DNA of 64,000 nt, taken from positions 1 to 64,000 of the forward strand of contig NZ_JAKSXY010000031.1 in NCBI RefSeq assembly GCF_022829445.1, read 5' to 3'. Positions 48,261 to 58,376 of this stretch are shown here, in pieces (within the stretch, counting starts at the first letter, position 1; each line of letters begins with the position of its first letter). Source of the DNA: Methylobacterium sp. J-068 (GTDB lineage: Bacteria > Pseudomonadota > Alphaproteobacteria > Rhizobiales > Beijerinckiaceae). The position numbers and the translations under genes were made by a program. The notes below the pieces were generated by a model, which was not told the DNA's origin, did no database searches, and worked only from the letters and a program-made list of their open reading frames with translations.

Positions 48261-49169
48261 CTATAGGACATCAATCATCTGGGTGATCCCGGGGGCCACC
48301 GCCCGCGCCTCCACGATGAGACCGGCGCAGAGCGGCGTCATCGGTTCGCGCTCCGGAACCACGAGGCCGACGAGGTGGCTGAGGTCCGGCTCCACGATGG
48401 GAACGGCCCGGACGCGATCGTTCAGCCGGAACGTGTCGGCCAGCACCGCCGGCATGATGCTCGCCCATTTCGCCGTGCGGACATGGGTCAGGAGCACGAT
48501 CATGGAGTTCGATTCGAGCAGAGGCGCCGATTCGGTGCCCGCCTTCAGCAATTGCCGGTCGATGATGCGCCGGTTCTGCATGTCCGGCGTCAGGAGACAG
48601 AGCGGCAGGCTCGCCACCTCGTCCCAGGTCACCATGTCTCGGGCGCCGAAGATCCCGTCGATGGCCGTGAGCAGCCGGTACCGCTCCCGATAGAGTGGGA
48701 CCGCCGTCAGCCGGCCGAGCGGCTCGTTCTCGAGATAGGTGATGCCGGCATCGATCTCGAGATCGGCGATCAGGCGCCCGATCTCGCCCGAGGTCGTGGA
48801 TTGAACGGAGAAGCGGACGTTCGGATGCCGCGTCCGGAAGGGCGTGGTCAGTGCCGCCACGATGGGCGTCGCGGTCGGGATCGTGGCGAGGCGCAGGGTG
48901 CCGGTGAGGCCGCGCCGCAGGCTCGTGACTTCCTCGCGCATGGCGCGGGCATCCCCGACGATGCGCCGCGCCCATTCGAGGACGCGCTCGCCTTCCGGCG
49001 TGAAGCCCTGAAAACGCGAGCCGCGTTGCACCAGAAGCACACCCAAGCGTTCCTCGAGCTGCTTCACGCCCGCCGAAAGCGTCTGCTGCGAGACGTTGCA
49101 GACCTGAGCGGCACGCCCGAAATGGCGCTCGCGCGCCAGGGCCAGGATGAATTCCAGTCGATCGATCAC
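48261..49169 (-). CDS. LysR family regulator, probable activator of fds
   Basis: This 302-residue protein has the N-terminal winged helix (LEFILALARERHFGRAAQVC, then NVSQQTLSAGVKQLEERLGVLL) and a periplasmic-binding-protein-like effector domain. It starts with GTG at 49169 (VIDRLEFIL); an extension to 49235 would precede the helix-turn-helix abnormally. It lies upstream of and in the same direction as fdsG, the common place of the fds LysR regulator. The likely effector is formate or a C1 metabolite; this is inference from context. Confidence 0.9.
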   Translation of the reverse strand: MIDRLEFILALARERHFGRAAQVCNVSQQTLSAGVKQLEERLGVLLVQRGSRFQGFTPEGERVLEWARRIVGDARAMREEVTSLRRGLTGTLRLATIPTATPIVAALTTPFRTRHPNVRFSVQSTTSGEIGRLIADLEIDAGITYLENEPLGRLTAVPLYRERYRLLTAIDGIFGARDMVTWDEVASLPLCLLTPDMQNRRIIDRQLLKAGTESAPLLESNSMIVLLTHVRTAKWASIMPAVLADTFRLNDRVRAVPIVEPDLSHLVGLVVPEREPMTPLCAGLIVEARAVAPGITQMIDVL

Positions 49170-49582
49170 GCGCGGACCTCTGCCGGGCAGGCTTTTAAAC
49201 AACGGGCGCCAGAGACAGGCTTGCATCCTGCGCACTTCGAGACATTCGGCGCCAGGGAAAGCGGTGCACCGGCACGGATCCGTCCCGGCGGGAGGTCAGA
49301 ATACCCGGTATCCACTGGCGTATTGAATACATACCGACGAAAGCCCAGGCCGTGACATCGCGAGAGACGGGGAAATGGCCGCCTCGACCCCAGGAAGGCG
49401 CACGATGCGACGCTGTTGCGGTTGCGCACCTCACGCCCTTGTGGTCTGACACGCCAATCGGCGCGACATGGGCTCGGACCCATGGACGGCCCGCGATCCG
49501 CGAAATGCACTTGCGATTTGTAACAAACCCAGCAAGACGCGCGGCATCGGCAATGACCATCACGGGGAGCCACGAGAGGCAG
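49170..49582 (+). other. 413-base divergent region with paired 11-base palindromes
   Basis: Between lysR (leftward) and ctaC (rightward). ATACC-C-GGTAT at 49301-49311 and GTATT-G-AATAC at 49320-49330 have centres 19 bases apart, about two helical turns on one face. They could be the autoregulatory site of the LysR protein or part of the cox promoter. No supported gene otherwise. Confidence 0.45.
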
Positions 49583-50422
49583 ATGCGGACGACGCAGGCG
49601 CAACACCGGTCATCATGGGGGCTTGCCGCGCTCGGCGCGTTCCTCGTCTCAACGTCCTCGGCTCTCGCGGCCGGCATCGGCCAGCCCGTGCCGTGGCAGA
49701 TGGACCGTCAGGTCGCCGTCACCGAGAACGCACGGGACATCCATGCGTTCGAAAACGGCATGCACTGGCTGTCGTTCGGCATCTCGCTGTTCGTCCTCGG
49801 GCTGCTCCTGTACTGCGTGTACCGTTTCAGCGAGAAGGCGAACCCGACGCCCTCGAAGACCACGCACAACACCATGATCGAGGTGGCCTGGACGATCGTC
49901 CCGGTGCTGATCCTCGTCGCCGTCGCGATCCCGTCCTTCCGCCTGCTGCGCACGCAGCTCTCCGACCCGAAGGCCGACGTGCTCGTCAAGGTCATCGGCC
50001 ATGCCTGGTACTGGTCCTACGAGTACCCGGCCGTGGAGAACGGCGGCGGCTTCACCTTCGACGCGAACCTCGACGAGGACAAGCAGCCCAAGCTCCTGGG
50101 CACCGACAACGACATGGTCGTGCCGGTGAACAAGATCGTGAAGATCCAGGTCACGGCCGCCGACGTGATGCATTCCTGGGCCGTGCCCTCCTTCGGCTTC
50201 AAGATCGACGCCGTCCCAGGCCGCCTGAACCAGTTCTGGTTCAAGGCCGACCGCGAGGGCACCTATCATGGCCAGTGCTCGGAGCTCTGCGGCGCCCGCC
50301 ACGCCTACATGCCGATCACGGTCCAGGTCGTGAGCGAGGAGGCCTACGCCAAGTGGCTCGCCGAGGGTAAGACGAAGTTCGCCCGCATCGACGACCCGTC
50401 GAAGTTCGCCGACGCCCGGTAA
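49583..50422 (+). CDS. ctaC: Cytochrome c oxidase subunit II
   Basis: The 279-residue protein has a signal peptide, two membrane helices (about 62-80 and 100-118) and a periplasmic CuA domain with ligands H197, C232, E234, C236, H240 and M243 (HGQCSELCGARHAYM). It takes electrons from cytochrome c to subunit I of the aa3-type oxidase. ATG 49583 follows GAGAGG; ATG 49553 would add ten residues before the signal and is possible. It opens the cox cluster. Confidence 0.95.
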   Translation: MRTTQAQHRSSWGLAALGAFLVSTSSALAAGIGQPVPWQMDRQVAVTENARDIHAFENGMHWLSFGISLFVLGLLLYCVYRFSEKANPTPSKTTHNTMIEVAWTIVPVLILVAVAIPSFRLLRTQLSDPKADVLVKVIGHAWYWSYEYPAVENGGGFTFDANLDEDKQPKLLGTDNDMVVPVNKIVKIQVTAADVMHSWAVPSFGFKIDAVPGRLNQFWFKADREGTYHGQCSELCGARHAYMPITVQVVSEEAYAKWLAEGKTKFARIDDPSKFADAR

Positions 50423-52141
<1,719 letters not shown>

Positions 52142-52196
52142 GGCGAACCGAGCGCCTCTCGGCACGAGAGCGCTCGGCGCGAACACATCTCGGATT

Positions 52197-52228
52197 GCGA
52201 GGACCGCGCGAGCGGTCCTCGCTCTTTC
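52197..52228 (+). terminator. 11-bp terminator hairpin after ctaD
   Basis: GCGAGGACCGC (52197-52207) pairs perfectly with GCGGTCCTCGC (52212-52222) around GCGA, then TCTTT. It lies 56 bases past ctaD. ctaB begins 113 bases later, so the assembly genes probably receive only read-through or have their own promoter. An imperfect hairpin also occurs at 52150-52175. Confidence 0.7.
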
Positions 52229-52341
52229 CCGGAGGCCCCGGTCGAGCTCCGCGTGAGCCCGACCGGGACTTCCCGCAAAGGGCGGCGCCTCGCGGCGCGA
52301 TCCGAAGCCCGAACCGGACACGAAAACCGCATCAGGGACCC

Positions 52342-53292
52342 ATGACGAGCCTGTCGAACAGCCTATCCGCTGGCGCCGAGCCGCAAGTTCTGTCGCCGGT
52401 CGGCGGCGAGGTTTCGGACTTCTTCGCCCTGCTGAAGCCGCGCGTGATGGTGCTCGTCATCTTCACCGCCCTCGTCGGCATGGTGGTCTCGAACGTCCAC
52501 ATCCAGCCCGTCGTCGGCTCGATCTCGCTGCTGATGATCGCGGTCGGGGCCGGCGCTTCGGGCTGCCTCAACATGTGGTGGGACGCCGATATCGACGCGG
52601 TGATGACCCGCACCGCCAAGCGTCCGATCCCGGACGGGCGCATCCGGCCCGACGAGGCGCTGGCCTTCGGCATCGTGCTGTCGGTCGGCTCCGTGCTGGT
52701 CCTCGGCCTCGCCTCGAACTGGCTCGCGGCCGGGCTCCTCGCCTTCACCATCGTGTTCTACGCCGTGGTCTATTCCATGTGGCTGAAGCGGGCGACGCCG
52801 CAGAACATCGTCATCGGCGGCGCGGCCGGCGCCCTGCCCCCGATGGTCGGCCAGGCCGCCGTCACCGGCGGCATCGGCATCGAATCGGTGGTGTTGTTCC
52901 TCATCATCTTCATCTGGACGCCGCCCCATTTCTGGGCGCTCGCGCTGATCAAGTCGGCCGATTACGCGAAGGCGGGCATCCCGATGATGCCGAACGTCGC
53001 CGGCCCGCAATCGACTCGCCGCCAGATCATCGCCTACTCGGTCGTCCTCTTCCCGCTCTGCCTCGCGCCCGTCATCCTCGGGTTCGGCGGCTGGCTCTAT
53101 GCCGTGACGGCCTTCCTCGGCGGCCTCGGCATGCTGGCCTTCAGCGTCCACGTCTTCCGCAATCGCGAGGGTGAGCCCGAGCGCAAGGCCGCCATGGGCA
53201 TGTTCGGGTTCTCGATCCTGCACCTGTTCCTGATGTTCGCGGCCCTGCTGGCCGAGCAGAGCCTCGGGCTGTTCCGCGCGGTGGTGCTGTGA
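52342..53292 (+). CDS. ctaB: Protoheme IX farnesyltransferase
   Basis: The 316-residue integral membrane protein is a UbiA-fold prenyltransferase. The Asp-rich NMWWDADIDAVMTRTAKRPIPDG motif (about residue 80) binds the farnesyl diphosphate Mg, and WTPPHFWALALIKSADYAKAG is characteristic of CtaB/CyoE. It makes heme O, the precursor of heme a for subunit I. ATG 52342 is preferred; the frame runs upstream through ctaD antisense-like filler. The last bases overlap a GTG start. Confidence 0.95.
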   Translation: MTSLSNSLSAGAEPQVLSPVGGEVSDFFALLKPRVMVLVIFTALVGMVVSNVHIQPVVGSISLLMIAVGAGASGCLNMWWDADIDAVMTRTAKRPIPDGRIRPDEALAFGIVLSVGSVLVLGLASNWLAAGLLAFTIVFYAVVYSMWLKRATPQNIVIGGAAGALPPMVGQAAVTGGIGIESVVLFLIIFIWTPPHFWALALIKSADYAKAGIPMMPNVAGPQSTRRQIIAYSVVLFPLCLAPVILGFGGWLYAVTAFLGGLGMLAFSVHVFRNREGEPERKAAMGMFGFSILHLFLMFAALLAEQSLGLFRAVVL

Positions 53293-53462
53293 ACGATCGT
53301 CCCGGATTGCCGGGTGCGCCGCGTCCGTTGACGCCCGAGGAGTCGCAGCGGCGGCGCAAGCGGTCCATCGCCATCGCGGCCGTCCTGTTCGCGCTGGTGA
53401 CGATCTTCTACGTCCTGACGATCGCCAAGCTCGGACCGCAGATCCTCAATCGCCCGATCTGA
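53289..53462 (+). CDS. CoxF-like small membrane protein (57 aa)
   Basis: The GTG start overlaps the ctaB stop by four bases (GTGA). The product is a charged N-terminus (PLTPEESQRRRKRS) and one membrane helix of about 21 residues (IAIAAVLFALVTIFYVLTIAKLG). In Rhizobiales cox clusters a gene of this size and place, between ctaB and ctaG, is often called CoxF or an oxidase assembly protein. It is short enough to be missed by length cut-offs. Function not known precisely. Confidence 0.82.
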   Translation: MNDRPGLPGAPRPLTPEESQRRRKRSIAIAAVLFALVTIFYVLTIAKLGPQILNRPI

Positions 53463-53487
53463 TCCTCCAGGATAGCGACGGAGCCTC

Positions 53488-54105
53488 ATGACCGACCGCC
53501 GACAGGACCAGCCCCACGCGACCCGGCCGAACAAGGCCGGCGTCACGGCCATCGCCTGTGCCGGCCTCGTCTTCGGGATGATCGGCCTCGCCTTCGCGTC
53601 GGTGCCGCTCTACAACATGTTCTGCAAGGCGACCGGCTACGACGGGACGCCCCGCACCGGCCTCGCCCCGACGGCGGCGGCGCTCGACGACAGCATGGTC
53701 GTCCACTTCGACACCAACGTGTCGTCCGGCTTGCCTTGGCGCTTCCAGGCCGAGTCGCAGAACGTCGAGGTACGCATCGGCGAGACCAAGACCGTGTTCT
53801 TCCGCGTCAAGAACACCGGCACCACGCCCTCCACCGGCATCGCCACCTACAACGTGCAACCCGGCCTGATGGGCGGGTTCTTCGTGAAGGTGCAGTGCTT
53901 CTGCTTCAACGAGCAGACGCTCCAGCCGGGAGAGACGATGGACTTCCCCGTGGTGTTCTACGTCGATCCGGATGTCCGCAAGGACCCGAACACCGCGCAT
54001 CTCGCGGAGATGACCTTGTCCTACACCTACTTCGCCTCGAAGAACGGCCAACCCACGGCCGCGCTTGCGACAACGGGTGGCACGGGGACGAAGTCGAATT
54101 TTTGA
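53488..54105 (+). CDS. ctaG: Cytochrome c oxidase assembly protein CtaG (Cox11)
   Basis: This 205-residue protein has one N-terminal membrane helix (about residues 14-32), then a periplasmic immunoglobulin-like domain with copper-binding Cys in KVQCFCFNEQTLQPGE near 135 and another Cys in YNMFCKATGYDGT near 45. Cox11/CtaG delivers copper to the CuB site of subunit I. It lies between the CoxF-like gene and ctaE, the standard place. Confidence 0.95.
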   Translation: MTDRRQDQPHATRPNKAGVTAIACAGLVFGMIGLAFASVPLYNMFCKATGYDGTPRTGLAPTAAALDDSMVVHFDTNVSSGLPWRFQAESQNVEVRIGETKTVFFRVKNTGTTPSTGIATYNVQPGLMGGFFVKVQCFCFNEQTLQPGETMDFPVVFYVDPDVRKDPNTAHLAEMTLSYTYFASKNGQPTAALATTGGTGTKSNF

Positions 54106-54241
54106 TGGCGAAAGCGTGACAATGGCGCGCGACCCTGGCTAAGGGTTGGCCACAACAATCCGGGGCAACCCGGTCCGGAACGGCATTCAGAGGATCGAGG
54201 GTCGGCGACGACCCGGAGGTCGGGGGTAGGAGAAAAGTTAG

Positions 54242-55099
54242 ATGGCCGAGGCGCACGCCAAAAATCACGACTTCCACATTCTGGCCCCGAGTCCCTGGCC
54301 GCTGATCGGCGCCTTCTCGGGCTTCCTGATGGCCTTCGGCGCCGTGTTCTGGATGAAGAGCCTGCAGGTCGGCACGCTCACCCCCGGTCCCTACATCTTC
54401 GGCGCCGGCACCCTCGGCGTGCTCTACACCATGTTCGCGTGGTGGAAGGACGTCGTCCACGAGGCCAACACGGGCGACCACACCCGCGTGGTGCAGCTCC
54501 ACCACCGCTACGGCATGATCATGTTCATCGCCTCCGAGGTGATGTTCTTCGTGGCTTGGTTCTGGGCCTATTTCGAGGCCGCCCTCTACACCGCCGATCC
54601 GATCCAGGCCTCGCGGGTGGACTTCACCGGCGGCACCTGGCCCCCGAAGGGCATCGAGGCGTTCGATCCCTGGCACCTGCCGCTCCTGAACACGCTGATC
54701 CTGCTCACCTCCGGCACGACCATCACCTGGGCGCACCACGCCCTGCTGAACGACGACCGGAAGGGCCTGAAATACGGCCTGTGGCTGACCATCATCCTCG
54801 GCGTGCTGTTCTCGGCCTGCCAGGCCTACGAATACGCCCACGCGCATTTCGGCTTCTCGGGCAGCATCTACTCGTCGACCTTCTTCATGGCGACGGGCTT
54901 CCACGGCTTCCACGTCATCATCGGCACGATCTTCCTCGCGATCTGCCTGTACCGCGCCTATCTCGGTCAGTTCACGGTGCGTCAGCACCTCGGCTTCGAG
55001 TTCGCCGCCTGGTACTGGCACTTCGTCGACGTGGTCTGGCTGTTCCTGTTCGCATCGATCTACGTCTGGGGCGCCGGCGTCGGCCACGGCGCGCACTGA
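54242..55099 (+). CDS. ctaE: Cytochrome c oxidase subunit III
   Basis: The 285-residue protein has seven membrane helices. Signatures are [53 protein letters not shown] and [13 protein letters not shown], then [14 protein letters not shown] at the C-terminus. It supports proton pumping and stability of the oxidase core. TAGGAGA lies before the ATG. A strong terminator follows, separating it from the DUF983-SURF1 unit. Confidence 0.97.
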   Translation: MAEAHAKNHDFHILAPSPWPLIGAFSGFLMAFGAVFWMKSLQVGTLTPGPYIFGAGTLGVLYTMFAWWKDVVHEANTGDHTRVVQLHHRYGMIMFIASEVMFFVAWFWAYFEAALYTADPIQASRVDFTGGTWPPKGIEAFDPWHLPLLNTLILLTSGTTITWAHHALLNDDRKGLKYGLWLTIILGVLFSACQAYEYAHAHFGFSGSIYSSTFFMATGFHGFHVIIGTIFLAICLYRAYLGQFTVRQHLGFEFAAWYWHFVDVVWLFLFASIYVWGAGVGHGAH

Positions 55100-55130
55100 G
55101 CGCGTCACCGACCGCATGGCAGGGTTGAAG

Positions 55131-55155
55131 AGGGCGGCGCGAGCCGCCCTTTTTC
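55131..55155 (+). terminator. Intrinsic terminator after ctaE
   Basis: AGGGCGGC and GCCGCCCT form a perfect 8-bp stem with a GCGA loop, followed by TTTTC. It is the most classical rho-independent terminator in the window, 31 bases past the ctaE stop. Confidence 0.85.
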
Positions 55156-55234
55156 TTAGGGGCCGCGTGAAGCGGGCCGCGCCGATGCCCATATCTCACA
55201 AGGCGGCGCCAAGCCGGTCGAGGAGTTTTTGATT

Positions 55235-55603
55235 TTGGACGTATCGCGGCCGACCCCCTCCCCGATCTCCGCCGGCCTGCGCGGCCGCTGCCCACGCTGC
55301 GGCGAGGGTCACATGTTCGATGGCTTCCTGACGTTCCGACCGTCCTGCGAGGTCTGCGGCCTGGATTACGAGAGCTTCAATTCCGGCGACGGACCGGCCT
55401 TCTTCGTGATGTCGATCGTCGGCATCGTCGTCGTCGGCCTCGCCCTCTGGATGGAGATCACCTACGAGCCGCCGATCTGGGTCCACGCCCTCGTGGCCGG
55501 CACGCTCTCCATCGGCCTCAGCCTGCTCATGGTGCGCCCGTTGAAGGGGGTCCTGGCAGCGCTGCAATACACCAACAAGGCCGAGCAGGGACGCTTCCGC
55601 TAG
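55235..55603 (+). CDS. DUF983 family membrane protein
   Basis: This 122-residue protein begins with an N-terminal zinc-ribbon-like region (CPRCGEGHMFDGFLTFRPSCEVCG, near 20-43), followed by two membrane helices (about 58-77 and 84-103). DUF983 is common in alphaproteobacterial cox clusters, presumably in assembly, but its action is not established. TTG 55235 is preferred over TTG 55229: AGGAG at 55221-55225 is correctly spaced from it. It overlaps the SURF1 start by one base. Confidence 0.85.
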   Translation: MDVSRPTPSPISAGLRGRCPRCGEGHMFDGFLTFRPSCEVCGLDYESFNSGDGPAFFVMSIVGIVVVGLALWMEITYEPPIWVHALVAGTLSIGLSLLMVRPLKGVLAALQYTNKAEQGRFR

Positions 55604-56379
55604 TGGCTGGATCGGCGATCCGAACCGGTGCCTGGCGCAGCCTTCTGGCGCCCGGCCTCGTCTCCCTCGTCTGCCTTGCGATCCTGCTCGGCCTCGGAAC
55701 GTGGCAACTCGGCCGCAAGGGCGAGAAGGAGGCTCTCATCGCCCGCATCCTCGCGCGCTCGAAGGTCGAGCCGCCCGCCCCCCTGCCCGATGCCGCCGCC
55801 TGGAACCCGGAGCGTGACGAGTTTCGCCGCGTCCGCGCCAGCGGGACCTTCCTGCACGGGGACGAGACCCTGGTGCATGGCCTCGCCGCCGGTGACGTGC
55901 CCGGGCGCGCCCTCCAGGGCTATTACGTGCTGACGCCGTTCCGCCTCGACGATGGCGGCATCGTCCTGGTCAATCGCGGTTTCGTGCCGACGGAGCGCAA
56001 GGCGCCCGCGAGCCGCGAGGCCGGACAGGTGCCCGGACCCACTGTCGTGACGGGCATTCTGCGCGGGTCGGAGCCGCGCACCATGTTCGTACCGGCCCCC
56101 GATCCGGTGCGCAACGAGTGGTTCAACCGCGACATCGCCGGCATCAGCGCCTCACGCGGGATCAGCGATCCGCGCCCCTATCTCGTCGAGGCCGACGCGA
56201 CGCCCAATCCCGGCGGATGGCCGAAGGGCGGCCAGTTGCGGGTCGACCTGCCGAACAACCACCTCCAATACGCCTTCACGTGGTTCGGCATCGCGGCCTG
56301 TCTGGTCGGCGTCTTCGGCGTCTTCGCATGGCGCCGCCTGCACGACGAGCCGGAGCCGGCCTCGAGCGCGCACTCGTGA
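55603..56379 (+). CDS. SURF1 family cytochrome oxidase assembly protein
   Basis: The 258-residue protein has a membrane helix near each end (about 15-36 and 222-243) around a periplasmic domain, the SURF1 topology. Key segments are LLGLGTWQLGRK, VLVNRGFVP and NNHLQYAFTWFGIAACLVG. SURF1 helps insert heme a into subunit I. It starts with GTG 55603, sharing a base with the DUF983 stop, so the pair is coupled. A 13-bp inverted repeat begins at its stop. Confidence 0.93.
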   Translation: MAGSAIRTGAWRSLLAPGLVSLVCLAILLGLGTWQLGRKGEKEALIARILARSKVEPPAPLPDAAAWNPERDEFRRVRASGTFLHGDETLVHGLAAGDVPGRALQGYYVLTPFRLDDGGIVLVNRGFVPTERKAPASREAGQVPGPTVVTGILRGSEPRTMFVPAPDPVRNEWFNRDIAGISASRGISDPRPYLVEADATPNPGGWPKGGQLRVDLPNNHLQYAFTWFGIAACLVGVFGVFAWRRLHDEPEPASSAHS

Positions 56380-56450
56380 CGAGACCGGCCGAGATCTTGC
56401 CTTGCCGCCCCTTGCGATCGGCGTAGGCTCGACGCCACGGTCTCGTCACG
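56375..56450. repeat. 13-bp perfect inverted repeat flanking the SURF1/DUF4864 gap
   Basis: CGTGACGAGACCG (56375-56387) and CGGTCTCGTCACG (56438-56450) are exact reverse complements separated by 50 bases. The left arm includes the SURF1 stop codon and the right arm ends 11 bases before the DUF4864 start. It could be a regulatory binding pair or a long RNA stem that controls the next gene. Confidence 0.6.
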
Positions 56451-56461
56451 GAGTGGGTTCC

Positions 56462-56890
56462 ATGCGCACGGTCCTCCTGTTCCTCGCCCCTCTCCTCCTC
56501 GTCGCGGCCCCGATCCTCCCCGCCCGGGCGGCCGACGCGGCGGCGCGCGATGCGGCGCGAGCGACGGTGGAGCGCCAGATCGAGGCGTTCCGCCGGGACG
56601 ACGCGGCCACGGCCTACGCCCAGGCCGCGCCCGCGATCCAGGGGATGTTCGCCTCGCCCGAGACCTTCATCGCGATGGTCCGGCAGGGCTATGCCGCCGT
56701 CTACCGCGCACGCCGCTTCAGCATCGACCGGATCGAGGATGCGGGCGAAGACGGCCTGTCCCTCGGCGTCACGCTCCAGGACGAAGCGGGGGTCGACTGG
56801 GCGGCGCTCTACAGCCTGGAGAGGCAGGCGGACGGGGCTTGGCGGATCACCGGCTGCCGTCTCCTGAAGGCGCCGGGCAGCAGCGCCTGA
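56462..56890 (+). CDS. Exported DUF4864 domain protein
   Basis: The 142-residue product has a signal peptide (LLFLAPLLLVAAPILPARA). The mature domain is an NTF2-like cone: ATVERQIEAFRRDDAATAYAQ, then AAPAIQGMFASPETFIAMVR and an ending with ITGCRLL, matching DUF4864. Function unknown. ATG 56462 follows GAGTGGG. It lies between SURF1 and thrC, with an inverted repeat upstream. Confidence 0.8.
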   Translation: MRTVLLFLAPLLLVAAPILPARAADAAARDAARATVERQIEAFRRDDAATAYAQAAPAIQGMFASPETFIAMVRQGYAAVYRARRFSIDRIEDAGEDGLSLGVTLQDEAGVDWAALYSLERQADGAWRITGCRLLKAPGSSA

Positions 56891-56957
56891 GTCGCCGCGG
56901 CGGCTTTCGACACGGGAGCCGACATCGTGTAGACGGGGCGCCTTCCCGGAGGCCCCC

Positions 56958-58370
56958 TTGCTTCACGTTTCGACCCGCGGCGCCGCGGCGCCCCTCAGCT
57001 TTTCCGATGCCCTGCTCGCCGGCCTTGCCCGCGACGGTGGGCTCTACGTGCCCGAGAGCTGGCCGCAGATCGCCGAGCCGGCGATCGCCGGCCTCGCGGG
57101 CCTCCGCTACGCCGACGCCGCCAAGACGGTCCTGCGCCCGCTGATCGACGGAGAGATCGCGGATGCCGATCTCGACCGCATGATCGAGGACGCCTACGCC
57201 ACCTTCCGGCATCCGGCCGTGTGCCCGCTGACGCAGCTCGACGACAACCTGTTCCTGCTCGAACTCTTCCACGGCCCGACGCTCGCGTTCAAGGACGTGG
57301 CAATGCAACTGCTCGGGCGCCTGATGGACCACGTCCTGCGGGCGCGGGGCGCGCGCGCCACCATCGTGGGCGCCACCTCGGGCGATACCGGCAGCGCGGC
57401 GGTGGAGGCCTTCCGGGGCCTCGATCAGGTCGACATCTTCATCCTGTTTCCCGAGGGCCGCGTCTCTGAGGTGCAGCGCCGGCAGATGACGTCGGTGGGC
57501 GCGCACAACGTCCATGCCATCGCCATCGACGGCAATTTCGACGATTGCCAGAACATCGTCAAAGCGTTGTTCCAGCACGCGGATTTCGCCGATTCCGTGC
57601 GCCTGTCTGGCGTGAACTCGATCAACTGGGCCCGCGTCGCCGCCCAGGCGGTCTACTACTTCACATCCGCCGTGGCCCTGGGCGCGCCGCACCGCCCGGT
57701 CTCCTTCGCGGTGCCGACCGGCAATTTCGGCGACATCCTCGCCGGCTGGGTCGCCAAGCGCATGGGCTTGGGCATCGAGCGCCTGATGATCGGCACCAAC
57801 GCCAACGACATCCTGGCGCGGACGTTGGAGCATGGCTCGTACGAGGTCCGGGGCGTTCAGCCGACGACCTCGCCCTCCATGGACATCCAGATCTCCTCGA
57901 ATTTCGAGCGCCTGCTGTTCGAGGCCCTGGGCCGCGATTCCTCGAGCCTCGGCCGCCTGATGGCGGGCCTGAAGCAATCCGGCGGTTTCCACCTCGATCC
58001 GGGCGTGCTCGGCGCGATCCGGTCCGAGTTCGACGCCACCGCGGTGTCGGAGCCCGAGGTGGTGGCGGAGATCGCCCGCACCCATGCGGAGACCGGCCAC
58101 GTCATCGATCCGCACAGCGCGATCGGCGTGCACGCGGCGCGCAAGCTGCTGCGTGACGATCCCCGCACGCCCGTAGTGGCGCTCGCCACGGCCCATGCGG
58201 CCAAGTTCCCCGATGCGGTCGCCAAGGCGATCGGCGGCCGGCGCCCGGAACTGCCGCCGCATCTGGCCGACCTGATGGACCGTCCCGAGAGCTTCTCCCG
58301 CGTCGCCAACGATCAGGCGGCGGTCGAGACCTTCATCCGCGAGCGCGCCCGCATCACGAAGGAAGCCTGA
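56958..58370 (+). CDS. thrC: Threonine synthase
   Basis: This 470-residue PLP enzyme has the Schiff-base lysine K112 in HGPTLAFKDVAM, the phosphate-binding GATSGDTGSAAVEAF and SGVNSINWARVAAQ, typical of the long-form (yeast-like) threonine synthase. It converts O-phosphohomoserine to threonine. The start is TTG 56958 with GGAGG five bases upstream. It is followed seven bases later by the M16 peptidase, a conserved neighbour in Rhizobiales. Confidence 0.95.
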   Translation: MLHVSTRGAAAPLSFSDALLAGLARDGGLYVPESWPQIAEPAIAGLAGLRYADAAKTVLRPLIDGEIADADLDRMIEDAYATFRHPAVCPLTQLDDNLFLLELFHGPTLAFKDVAMQLLGRLMDHVLRARGARATIVGATSGDTGSAAVEAFRGLDQVDIFILFPEGRVSEVQRRQMTSVGAHNVHAIAIDGNFDDCQNIVKALFQHADFADSVRLSGVNSINWARVAAQAVYYFTSAVALGAPHRPVSFAVPTGNFGDILAGWVAKRMGLGIERLMIGTNANDILARTLEHGSYEVRGVQPTTSPSMDIQISSNFERLLFEALGRDSSSLGRLMAGLKQSGGFHLDPGVLGAIRSEFDATAVSEPEVVAEIARTHAETGHVIDPHSAIGVHAARKLLRDDPRTPVVALATAHAAKFPDAVAKAIGGRRPELPPHLADLMDRPESFSRVANDQAAVETFIRERARITKEA

Positions 58371-58376
58371 GCGCTC

